64,000 nt of DNA, from NCBI RefSeq assembly GCF_015706575.1, contig NW_024037056.1:17039405-17103404 (forward strand), in the 5' to 3' direction. The notes beneath the pieces are model-generated. The model made no database searches. It saw only the letters and a list, made by a program, of their open reading frames with translations, and was not told the DNA's origin. Position numbers and translations under genes: made by a program. Positions 48,166 through 59,505 of this stretch are shown piece by piece. Within the stretch, counting starts at the first letter, position 1. Every line of letters starts with the position of its first letter. The stretch comes from Patiria miniata. Its lineage: Eukaryota; Echinodermata; Asteroidea; Valvatida; Asterinidae.

Positions 48166-48958
48166 TTTCAATGAACCATTAATCACAACAGAATTGCAAA
48201 CTGCGCCTGAAGCGGCACCACATATCCATCGTTAATCCCTTCTGTCCCGTTGCGCTTTTGAAATACTGCTACCTATCCTGCTCATTCGGTCCACTTGAAG
48301 AATAAAAATACAAACCAAAAGAGAAAGGAAATTATGACAAACTGCCAAGATACCCTTCGCGTTGTGTCCCGAATCTTTGAGGTCCTCAAAATTGTGATGC
48401 CAGGGTTCCCATTCTGTTTATCATCACGGGCATAATTTAACATGTTTACATGACATTCTCACATTTTAATCCAGATTCTTACCTGTCTTTCATTACAACC
48501 AACCTCAGGCATCCATCATAAACCTGGCTTACCCCAACACTTGAACCCCCAAAAAGAAGAAAAAATGATATGAAATTGAGAAATATCGGTGGTTAACCTA
48601 CTTTCTTGAAAGCCGTATTTTGTTCCGTTGCTGACCCATTTCATTCGGCAATAAGTCTACTCTTGCCAAGACAGAAACAATGGGCCGATATTCCTCTTTT
48701 CGCCTCGTAAATTAGCACTGGGCGTATCTGTCAGACATCGGGAGGTTAACCGATAGAAATTAATACATAAATTGTCCGTGTTGTGTATAATTTGGAGGCC
48801 TCGCAATGCGAGCGCTGTGACACATCAAGTATTAGCATTAAAGGTATAAGTTTTTCCCAAACTGGTGTACTACATGACTTTTGTAACATATTCACGTTTT
48901 TAGAAAGTGTTAGACAAGATTTGAAGGTTTGAAGGGTAAGGGCAGCAGGAAGTGGAAG
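48166..48958. other. Intergenic, nothing recognised
   Basis: Ordinary AT-rich DNA with no open frame, repeat or regulatory cluster that I can support. Confidence 0.45.
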
Positions 48959-49060
48959 TTCGCGGTGACATGTGACAGTGTATTAATTTTTGTGAGTTAT
49001 GTGTGGTTTTGAGAACCTGTTTCGATTCAACGTGTCGAACATTATATGCTCTGTTCGTCG
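48959..49060 (-). mobile_element. Hairpin-bearing dispersed repeat, copy C
   Basis: CGCGGTGACATGTGA and GTGTGGTTTTGAGAACC match copies A and B. The minus-strand tail has AACGA, stem CGAACAG/ATGTTCG around AGCATATA, then ACACGTTG. The CTGANGA box is degraded to GTAACGA here. Confidence 0.5.
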
Positions 49061-50569
49061 TTACGAGACTGCTGGATTTCAACAAGTTGTGAGGTTTTTT
49101 TTGGCATCAACACTTGGTGGTTTGAATGCTGGAGCTCTTTCGAGAGATTAAGCTTAATTACCAGCAATTTGTTTCTCTAAATATGTTAGCAAGAAGAAAC
49201 AAGACGATATATCGTCTTCTGTTTGGTTGTACGTAATTACAATTGTGTTCCCTCGCAATGTTATATGCGCAGCAACGGTTATGGCAAACTTGCCTCTGTA
49301 TTTGTGACCCGTTGCCAATGATTTTCCATGACAAATTCACACAGTAAATGGAAAACACTTGTTGACAAAATGGATGGTCAATCTGTAAATAAATTCACGG
49401 AATGGGGACCGAGGGTTGCTTCGGGAAGTGTCCAAAAGTACCAGGCCAAACAGACATCTGCGGAGTTGCTCTCAATGTTTCATATGAAAACGATTCGAAT
49501 CAGACAACAACGAAAAAGCCTCAACAGTTTAAAACACAAAAAGACTCAATCACTAGAGGAACTTAATCGGGTATATGACTCCTTTATCGATAAATTTTAA
49601 GTCATACGCTCAATGAAAGCGTCTGCAAGTAGCTTGAAATCAAAGCCATAGTTCAAAGTCAACTTTGTAAAAGAAAGAGTCGTCGTGGTATTTTCTTCTC
49701 CCAATGTTTTGATAGGGCTTTCAAACACCTCTTATTGTGAGTGAAAGCCCCACTTACCGTCTGAAATCCTTCCAGGATTTTTGTTTGCACTGAAATATTC
49801 GGTTCCCATGGATATTGTCCGTACGCTTTCAAACCCGGTCTTACTTGCTTTTTGTGTGTGAGATCTTTGGGGTTTGTTGGTCTGTCACGGGCCGGGTGTG
49901 TTAGCCTTAGGTTTCATCCGTTGACGGAACCGATATTCCTGATTGTTGATGGTGATTGTTTAGGGTGTTTATCCGAGCACAATCGTGGGGCCGGTCGTGG
50001 GCGGAAAGCTACACGGCAGTCGGAGCCTCGGGTTTCCGGGTGGGGTCGTCGGGAGGTCAAACTTGAAGGGATATAGCTGAAATCAGAGCGAGGCATTCGC
50101 GTGGTGCGCCTCACTCCCTTAAACGAAAGATGTCTTACTTAACGACCAATATGACCAACAAAACGAAAGTATGGAACCTTACCAAATCGTCTGCTATAAA
50201 CACACACCTCTGTCAAGAACCTTAACAAAACAAAAATAGAGATTTTCATAAGGACAATTTCAAATATGCTCAATCACCATGATTGACCAAAACAAATAGA
50301 GGATACAGTACATGTATACACCAAAAGAGGAAAGCAATTAAGGAGGTGTGAAAGGTCTGACAAATTCTTGAAAATAATGAGAATAGAATGTTGTCATCAT
50401 TCCCAGATGTACGTGCATCACATCTGAATGATTGCAGGTTTTAGTTCGTATACTCTACAGGAAGTATCTCGCTGTATCATTATTCATTTAACACAGCGCA
50501 AATGTGTTTAACTCTTTTTTTTTTATAAAGATCGAGGTAAAATCCAGTTGCGACTTTTTAGGTAAAGAA
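49061..50569. other. Intergenic, no gene recognised
   Basis: A 90-codon plus frame at 49328-49600 (beginning MTNSHSKWKTLVDKMDG) is charged and helix-prone but matches no family I know and lacks splice or promoter support. A GC-rich patch lies at 49900-50070. Confidence 0.4.
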
Positions 50570-51110
50570 ATACTTCAAAACTGTTCAACAAATTCAGTCA
50601 TGGTGGGAGCCTCGTGATACGTCCAATCCCAATACTCGAGGTAAACTAAAGAGCCAAACAAGTCGCTTGCAGTTGAGGTACATTGCGGACGTTAGACAAC
50701 ACGCAAAAAGCAACGAAATAGTCATGCATGTAGACGATATAGACCAGGTACGGGAACACTTCAAAACTGTTCGACAGTCTCAGTCATGCAATCCTCGTGA
50801 TACGTCCAATCCCAACTCTCGACGCTGACGTAACAACCAAATCGCTTGAATTTGAGGTATATTGCGGACGTAAGACAACACACAAAGCAACGAGATAGTC
50901 ATGCAGGCAGACGATATAGATCAGCTAAGGAAAAGTTCAAAACTGTTCGACAGTCTCAGTCATGCTTTCCTCGTGATACGTCCAATCCCACGCCAAGCTA
51001 ACGTAACAATTTTCGCTTGCATTTGAGGTACATTGCGGACGTAAGACAACACACAAAGCAACGAGATAGTCATGTAGACGAGATAGACCAACAGTTTTAC
51101 CTCAAAGGTG
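50570..51110. repeat. Tandem array, about 180-bp unit, three copies
   Basis: Units begin near CAAAACTGTTC at about 50577, 50763 and 50939. They share CAGTCATG, CCTCGTGATACGTCCAATCCC, CGCTTG, TTGAGGTA, ATTGCGGACGT, AGACAACAC and GATAGTCATG. Identity between units is high, so the array is young. It is non-coding. Confidence 0.9.
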
Positions 51111-51339
51111 TGTATAATTAAACTTCTGGAGTAGTTTTTAAAAGAAGTCTGCATTAACTATAGCATTCTGGAAAAATTAATGTGAGATTTCTTGTTCTGA
51201 CTTTTTACCACGCAGGGGAGGGGATACAATTATGTTAAACGTTGTAAGAGGTTCGAACTACAAATAACATGATTATGTTGACATGACAATAAATATAGCA
51301 GTGAAATTATTTCTCATCTGGATCTCTACAGGTGTTACG

Positions 51340-51500
51340 ATCTCTTGGAGGCAGCTGCGGCACCGGGGGCTGGGCATCAGACTAAACACTGCGCACCCTG
51401 CGGCGCAAGCTGACACCTCATCTCTCGTACTTGCAGGGGTTCAATTCCACATGTGACACCGGGCGACAAATGTTCACCTTGCCCCGCAATACAGCCCCAC
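51340..51500 (+). mobile_element. Possible tRNA-like SINE remnant
   Basis: GGGGTTCAATTCCAC (51436-51450) is a B-box-like word in a GC-rich block with no clear A box. The support is weak. Confidence 0.25.
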
Positions 51501-54500
51501 ACCGTGACTGAGATTTCTTTGTTTTAAATCGAATTAACGTGAAGGGGAAGTGGAATTTTTATACTCTTGTATACAGGGTACCCGAAAAGCAACATTTGGT
51601 TTGCTCTACCGGGTTGTTTTCAAACTCGAGCGCGCGGATCAAAGAATCACCGACATTGTTGCATGATAATTAGTTGTAGACTACATTAGTTGCACTTGTT
51701 GCACTTTGTAAACTATGGGCTATAAATAATCGTCAAATTAACCACAAAGGTAAACTGATGAGGTGAACTGTTTCTTGTGTAGTCAATATTATAGTTAAAA
51801 CAAAGATATCGATCTGGCAGGATTTGGGCTTAAGGTACAAGGACGGATCGAGGAGCAATTTTTGTTTGGGGGGGGGGGTCAAGAAGGCTCGAACTGTTTC
51901 GTTTTTTTTCCAAAAGGGAGGCGATTAGGTATATAGTAATCGTTCGCTATTTCCACATTGTAATACTAAAACTAAAAGGTAGGGGTGACTTACGAGGTAG
52001 CCTACGCAACGCTTAAATTTATTTCTTAAAAAAGATTAAGACAAAAAGATGTCTTGGTAAGTTGGTGACGATGTTACTATACTTAGGGTATCGGTGTGGT
52101 GTTCAGGAATTCGCAAGTCCAAAACTCAGCTCAAGTCAATTTCTGTGTTAAAACTTACACTGGCCTTAACAATGTTCGATAAATACTTTTGTTTTCTCAT
52201 AAATGTCAGTCTAGTAAAAGATAGGTTTGAAATTTTCTCACTTTGACAGTGAAATCGAACACTTTTTGGGCTTGATTTGGGGAAGGCCCCCGAAACAGTT
52301 GGCAGTTAATACTGTGTATTGAAAAATGCTGGACCCAAAGAGCAACTCTGAATGACCGAATTACTGACAAACTGACAGACTGACGGACTGACAAGCTGAT
52401 TCCTTTTGGTATATAAATTATTTAAAGAGGCAAGCCTATACAGCACTACGAACCATGTAAACTTTTTTTTCAGGACTACCCACCCTACTGTACAAAGAAC
52501 GCAAATTAATGGGATGTTTCGCATAGAAGTACAGGCGTTCTTGATTAAGTGACGAATTCACTTTGCACTTTTTCTAGCGTGAGAAACCGCGCGCGAGACT
52601 TACGGAATGATGATTAAAAATCCTAATTGATCTTAAGGAATTGATGAGTTCCCGCGAAGCAACCTATCTCTGCAGCTGTGAAGCTCACTCAAAAATCGCA
52701 CGTGTGGGTGAATGCGAGGCTTTATTACAACTACAGCTGTTTTTGATGTGTTGCGACATGTCATGTCCGTAAGGCAGTGCGCAGCGTGCGAACTTCGCAC
52801 GGTTTATTTATCCGCCTGTGTTTGCAAACGCATATGCTACTATACTACATGTATGCCCATCATACATGTACATTTGTATGAAGGTATCAAAGGGAGTGTT
52901 GTGATGTCTTGCCATATTTAGGGGAGCGCACTTTTTACTCCATGTAGCTCTGGTTTGATGCCTAATGAACGCAATGACTATTTTGTACGGAAGCCGTAAC
53001 GCTTCATTTTCCTCCAGCGGCTGTAGTTACGGGATTGCAAGATTGCAACGCATAAAGTATAGAGTGAAAAACATTCGAAGATGTTGAACCAGAAATTCAG
53101 TCATGTGTCCACGGCAGCCCACTCCAAAATATGGACCGCCCCTTGATCGGCCCAACTACCGCTACTACCTTTTATAGCCGTGTCCGCGGGGCCGAGTGCG
53201 GCCCATCCACGCGCTCCTCTCACGGGGTCACCGGACGGCGTGGCGTGTGCCTGCTGGCCCAGCGGGCGTTTGCGTTCCGCAGCACGGCGTGGTAATTGGT
53301 GTCGCGCGCCGCTCGGTGTCATTTTACACACGGGGCACGAGACGAAACACCCCGGATTACGGTCTTATCTCCAGTTTAGATCTGGGGATGTGTTATCGGG
53401 TCATCTATAAACCCCAGGAATTTGATCACTCGCTGAAGTTAAAAGGACTTGTTTTCTTATCTGTGTTACCGGGATTACGCACGAAAAAAGCAACAGTTAT
53501 GCTAGTATAATCCGTGGAAATATACAAACTTGACAAGATGCATGGCTGCCACAAATCAACGCCAACACACGCCATCTATACAGCTCTACTGCGCATGGGC
53601 AGATCAAGATTTGAGGATTTTGTATTCGGGAAAAACACAGCACGTGACAGCAGATATACTATGTTTACAAGTCTATGAAATGGTAACCGATTATGTAATC
53701 TGCCACTTCTCATGCATGAAAATTAGATCGACCACCTTCTGGAGACATAAGTTGAAGAATAAAATACTGCAAAACTTGGTAGCCCACAGTATTTGGGAGT
53801 TTGGACTTAAAATCATATTACTCAGTAATCATGAGCAGTTTTTAACTGATGAGGCTACCCTGTCTAAATAAAACTATAAATAAATACTCCAAAACAAGAA
53901 CCGTTTCTTAATTTCGTTGGTACCCTGCATGTTTATATTTTTTGGATGCATAAAGCGCATTGTTTACCACAAAAGGAAGGTACGTAACTTGTGCACATGC
54001 GCAGTAGGAATACCAAAATGGTCTTTTATAATCTGATTTATGTTTAGAACAGCAAAATGACAGAAGTCATAATAAACTGTCAGCGACAACTGAATTGAAA
54101 AGGACATCATCAGGACATCCTCAGGACATCCTTCACCTTCAAAAATGGATGTCCAGTCTGTCAAGAAAAAGAAATGGAGAATGATAAGTCTGTCTGTGTA
54201 GGCCTTTGCAAATGTATATGCCAAGGCCACCATGCCAAAGAAATATCTGACAAACAAGTTAATCCGGCCCCCCGGGTTAGCAAAGGTTAGTTCTATTGGG
54301 TTGCGGTGTAGGTTGACCGCGGATGGTAAAGTGAATTACTCGAAGAGTAAAGAACGCGCGATGTTAGGGAGTTCTGACTTCGACAGGCTGCAAAAAAGAA
54401 GACAAGATAAGGCTAAAAACGCTAGTACCAGAATGCATTCAATTCTATTCAATTGATTCAAAATGGCTCAAAAGTGCGTGAAATAAGCTGTAGTGGTAAC

Positions 54501-55922
54501 GCAATGGAAGTGACAAAGCCGCTTTCTTCATTCGCTGTTTGGCTTCATTTCCTACACAATCCATGAAAGTACATGAAACAGTGGTGCCAGCCTACTGCAC
54601 ATGTATACCGCCTACATCACATAATACCTGAAAGCTTCTCATACAAACTTTCCATAAACATCTTTCCACATTGTAACAAATAATTTTTGTTAAGTATTCA
54701 ATTTATTTCTTTTGCTTTTTTTGAAAATTTTAAATTTGGTACTTATATTTTATGGGAAACCTAGGGGGCGTATTTCGGTCAATTTTCTGGGGACAGACAG
54801 ACCAACCGACACCAAAGGAACTTGCAGAAGCTCCGTTGCCATAGCTTCAAAAGGTAAGTGACTGGTTCCCATCTCAAATTGGTCACCAGCCAAAATGTTA
54901 TTGGTTGTATACAGAAGTTTCCAACTGGTTGTTGTTGAGCAATAATTACCACTTAGCACCATAATTGAACTACAAGTTTGGGCAAGTTGTAATCGAAAGC
55001 ATTATAATAGAATAACTTTGACACGGTTCAACAATGTTTGAGAAGTAAGTCCAGCCAAGGTTCCCATGTTATGTCGTGTCGCAATGACGGCTAATGGAAC
55101 GGAAAGGGTGCAAAAATCCAAATAAGTCAGTGTTTGGAATTTGATGTCGGCATTGTGTACGGTATACGGGGGCATTGTCAGCGGTTATGAATGACGGACG
55201 AGCGAAGCTTTTGCTCCCGCGAAGCTGGACGGGAACACCCGCTCATGATCGATCCCGTGGGAAAGCCAAAAAATGATTACTACAAATCACTGACTGGAGG
55301 GTAATCGGTCATGCCGGGTACAGTCAGAAAGACCCGTGTGAAATAAAAGGAAGAACAGAAAAGGAAAAAGAACTAGGGTTACGTATGTAGAAAGCCGGGT
55401 CACGATAAGGGCACAATGATTGTGAATGTTAACAAAGTCAAGAAGTCGAGTCATATACTGTTCATTGGGATGAACTCAAGATCATATAGTTTCCTCCATC
55501 ATGTTTTAGATTATTGTGGCACAATACTTCAGCGCCATTTTGGGGTTTTTTACCAAAATGTACCCCGAACTGTCATATCTCAAAAAGGGTCATTCTATCA
55601 TCAAACGATCCCTTTCGGCCGATGTTTGAAAAATACTGCAGAACTCGACTTTGTTCATTTTAAAGAGATCTGATTAGTAATGTAGCACAGCAAATACCAC
55701 ACTTTCCCATGTAGCAACTATGCACTGGTCATTCTGAAGAAAATGAGCTATAGTCATGACGAGCAGGGGTAGTAGTACAGTACTTTCTTTATAATATTTT
55801 ACATGCACATAGACAGTGGGCCAAACAAGGCCAACTCTCTTTTAAAGAGTAATGAGCTTAATTTCAGGTTCTCCGAATCTAATGCACTGTTTTAATAAAT
55901 AAACTAGAAAGCACTCAGAGAA
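51501..55922. other. Intergenic, no gene recognised
   Basis: No repeat family or exon is supported. 53100-53420 is strongly GC- and CpG-rich with open frames on both strands and could be a promoter island. A GACT-type microsatellite lies near 52372-52394 and three AGGACATC repeats at 54101-54130. Confidence 0.4.
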
Positions 55923-57130
55923 GGCAAACCTCCGCCATATTGTCAGTACACCCAAAAGAAATACTTGCATAAATGGTGAAGAATCCTTAAAAAAATCCTG
56001 GATCCAGAATGTTGTAAAATCTCGCAATCGGGCGCACATCATTCGGTATCCGACAGTTTACAGTGCTCACTCGTTCCTACAAAATGCTACCCTGCTAATG
56101 TCGGCTTTGCTACAATGACTGGCAACACTCATGTTGAAAAATCTCGCATTTAAGTGCACATGATTGCACTGCGCATTCGTTCGTACCAAATGCTACCCTG
56201 CTAAATGTCCGGTTTGCTACAATGACCCCACAAAACTAATGTTGAAAAATCTCGCATTTGAGCGCACATGATTTCGTACCCGATGGTTTACATTGCGCAT
56301 TCGTTCGTACCCAAATGCTATACCCTGCTAATGTCCGGTTTGCTACAATGACCCCACAAAACTAATGTTGAAAAATCTCACATTTGAGCGCACATGATTT
56401 CGTACCCGATAGTTTACTCTGCGCATTCGTTCGTACCAAATGCTGCCCTGCTGCTGTAAGTTTCCAACGCTGAATTTGTAAAACTTATTTTGAAAGTGTT
56501 GGTATTGAAGCAGATAAAAAGGCAGACAAAAAAAAATCCCCTCGTAAGGGGTTGTTTAGACTGTCCCCTCGATCGTCTGCCCGCCAGGGGGCCCATCAGA
56601 TGAAGGATTTGATCCATACAAAGTCACTTTGCCGTGTGAAAGGCCCCGTAGTGTGTGACTGCAGTCAACTCCAGTCAACTCCGGTTGTTGTTGTTGCGCG
56701 ACACCTCGCCTATTATGATGTCACACAGTGTGAGGTTCATTGTGTGAGGTTCATTGGAGGTTACACTACGGAGGCGTCCGAGCGTGTCATTGGCTGGACT
56801 GGTACCTCCCAATGCCCTCTTAACGAGGAGTCACTGTCAACAGCATGCACCAGGGTAGGCTAAACAATTCCCCACGATATTGTCAGTACACCCAAAAGAA
56901 ATACTCATAAAAATGGTGAAGAATCCTTAAAAAAAAAAATCCTGGATCTATACCCAAATCCGGATCGCTTCAAAAATCTAATCGATTTGTACTTGCACCA
57001 AGGACCACCCCTAATTTTGTTCATGTAAATCCGTCCATAACTTTTTAAGTTATCTTGTTAACAGACAAACCAACCAACGAACTAACCAAATCCAGTGAAA
57101 ACATAACCTCCTTGGCGGAGGTAATAATCT
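55923..57130 (+). mobile_element. Repeat with ACCTCCGCC/GGCGGAGGT ends, expanded by insertion
   Basis: The left end (CAAACCTCCGCC, 55925-55936) and right end (CCTTGGCGGAGGTAAT, about 57110-57125) are inverted. A 73-base segment starting TTGTCAGTACACCC occurs at about 55938 and again at about 56880, around a tandem array and 420 bases of other DNA. The 3' part carries CATAACTTTTTAAGTTATC and ACAGACAAACCAACC. The superfamily is not assigned. Confidence 0.55.
56009..56458. repeat. Tandem array, period 107-125 bp, 3.6 units
   Basis: Anchors TGTTGAAAAATCTCGCATTT (about 56132, 56239, 56364, with a diverged one at 56009), GCGCACATGATTTCGTACC, GCGCATTCGTTCGTACC, AAATGCTACCCTGCTAATG and TTTGCTACAATGACC recur in order. 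The last two full units are nearly identical. Confidence 0.9.
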
Positions 57131-57201
57131 GGAGCAACTGAACCGAACTTAACCGAACTTAACCAAACGGTTTCGGAGCTACATGGAACTACAAGCATCG
57201 T

Positions 57202-57842
57202 TGTAAAGTGTGTATCAAAAAATGCAAACAAATACAACGGAATGCCCGACGTGGAATGAGCAACCCAACATAAATAATATAGGTATGGTTTGAAAGATAC
57301 GCCTTTTAACTTTAAAATGAGACATCAATCGTCCAAATCGGATAATTTTTGACAGAGTTGTGAGTGATTTTCCAAGAGAGTTCAAATTGACCATGGGACC
57401 AAGTTTTCAATTTTAGGCATTGGGCCAAAGGTAGCCTAATTGCCTCTGGGTGGATATTTGCCTCGCCTAATTAATGTGTTTTGCGACACACTCTCTTGCT
57501 ATCACCTAATGCTAAAAAATGTTTAGCATGTAAACATGTTTACAAACTAATAGCAGAAAGTGTTAAGAATTGTTGTTACTCGCTATAAACACATTTTTGT
57601 AGGCCAGGCAATTATCCACACCTAAAATTGATAACTTGGTCCCATGGTCAATTTGACCTCTCTTGGAAAATCACTCATAACTCTGTCAAAATGCATCAGA
57701 TTTTGACAATTTGATGTCTCATTTTCAAGTGGAAAGGCGTATCTTTCAAACCATACCTATATTATCTATGCTGGTTATACATTCTACGTCTGACATTCCG
57801 TTGTATTTTTTTTGCAATTTTCCTGATACACACTGTATTACA
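57202..57842. mobile_element. Long foldback element, about 640 bp
   Basis: The left arm (57202 to about 57490) and right arm (about 57580-57842) are inverted copies sharing AGTGTGTATCA, ATACAACGGAATG, ATAATATAGGTATGGTTTG, AAAGATACGCCTTT, GAGTGATTTTCCAAGAGAG and ATTGACCATGGGACCAAGTT. The left arm has about 33 extra bases after TTTTAGGCATTGGG. The centre holds a GTAAACATGTTTAC palindrome. There is no ORF. Confidence 0.85.
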
Positions 57843-59082
57843 GCCGTCGGATAAACAGATCTCCAATGTTCCCCAATCATTATTCAGCTCTTGCGATACA
57901 AATTCGTACTATTCCCACGCTCAACAAAACAACTTGGGCTCCATTTATACTATACCCATCCAGTCACAATGTAATAATGGCGATTTTCGTTAATGACACG
58001 TCAAATTCACCTCAGGTCGACATCTCTACTCGTCTGGTGCTAAAACGACCCTAAGGCGTTTCTGCACGGCTGCCTCTCACAACTTCACTCAAAAGTACAA
58101 CAATCAATTCATATTTTCCGGTTATAATACGTCATAAATCATAGCCATGGACAAGGACTAAGACCTCATAAGCACTTTTAATACTCTTTTATGATCGTTA
58201 AGAATATTTAAAATTAAATCTAATTTTCAAATTATTATCTAAAGGCTTCGCGTCCTTGGACCGCAACGCGCAACTACCTTCAAACTCAAAACGATCTCCT
58301 AAAATGCTACTTAATAGTTTTTTCATAGGCAGAACTAGAGAAGAATCCAATTTCTATGTGACCTTTTTTAATGCCAATGCGAGTTCACCTAAGTGACAAA
58401 GATCTATAGATTTAAACCGAAAGTTGGGGAGAAATGGAAAAAAATATCGGTTTTTGCAGCTGCGGAGCACTCAACTATAACAAAATAATACTATTACTGT
58501 AAACACCGCTGTCAATGCACTTCCGAGGACTAAACATGCAAGCAAGCATAAGAAACTGTTTTTCAAGCATGAAATTCAAGTTGCCAGTAAACATAAACGA
58601 AAGTAGTGCGAAAATGTTATGTTCGAGATCAACAGAAAACAGTTTTGTATTAAAAAATGGAAACAAACTTTCCCACCAGTACCAGTTTATCGAGCTGTGC
58701 GTGCTAGACACACAATAATTATTGTGTTTATAGAATTACGTTGGCTTACCAAAACGAAACCAAGACAACCCGCCAAAAAGTCATATGATCTATATTGGGT
58801 TTAAATTAGTTTTTAGTTCATAGTTGCTTAGTACATGTCAAGGGAATAAATGCGTGCTTGGGAGGTTTCAAACACTCTGTTTAAGACCGGCTGGAGTCTG
58901 GAATGCTGATAATTATACCCGAGTCATAAAATCCAAATTTTTCGGTCTAAAAGTCAAATCCAACCAAACATTTACAAAGTTCAAACGATTTTGTTGAACA
59001 ATTTCACCTCATGTTTTTCGATTGGAGTGTCCAGCTCGCGAGTAGGTCGTAAACAACTCATTTTATGGAGATTGGCGTGCGC
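57843..59082. other. Intergenic, no gene seen
   Basis: AT-rich. AAGACCGGC words occur near 58884 and 59330 but form no clear element. Confidence 0.45.
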
Positions 59083-59127
59083 GTCGCGCGTACTGCGCGA
59101 TGTCGCGCGTACTGCGCGATGTCGCGC
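59083..59127. repeat. 19-bp CpG-rich tandem repeat, 2.4 copies
   Basis: GTCGCGCGTACTGCGCGAT at 59083-59101 and 59102-59120, followed by GTCGCGC. It is dense in CpG and BssHII-type GCGCGC-like words, in sharp contrast to the AT-rich flanks. Confidence 0.95.
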
Positions 59128-59424
59128 AGAATGCAGCTGTGGCGGTGCGCTGTGAATTTAGCACTATGAAATACTGACTCGTTGGTACTATTGCGCATGC
59201 CTACGTGAGGATTATGAACGTTCAACCAATAAAACGTTAATAGGCACTGAATTTCATAGGACTCCAAATTTTATGTGACACTGGAAAAAAAATATTTTTA
59301 AGACCAGCAAGCCGGTCTTATCATCAGTTTAAGACCGGCCATGTGACGGGCTCTCGACCAATAGGAATGGGTAAACTGTTTGAGGTATTTATGAATAAAG
59401 TTTAAAGTGATGCCATCTGACTGC

Positions 59425-59505
59425 TGGTCTCTTTTATGAGATGGTGTGGTTCTATGTGGGACTCAACATTTCGGGCAGGATGATCTGCCCATGATCATAA
59501 TGCCT
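59425..59505 (-). mobile_element. Hairpin-bearing dispersed repeat, copy D
   Basis: GTGTGGTTCTATGTGGGACTC matches the shared head. On minus the tail (59461-59496) reads ATGATCA, stem TGGGCAG/CTGCCCG around ATCATC, then AAATGTTGAGT. The GGGCAG/CTGCCC stem is fully paired. Confidence 0.5.

Noticed and set aside
49328..49600. 90-codon charged ORF
   Set aside because: Looks protein-like but matches no family, lacks splice sites and has no conservation data.
53101..53510. Overlapping GC-rich ORFs on both strands
   Set aside because: No recognisable motif. Openness follows from GC richness, and a CpG-rich promoter is as likely.
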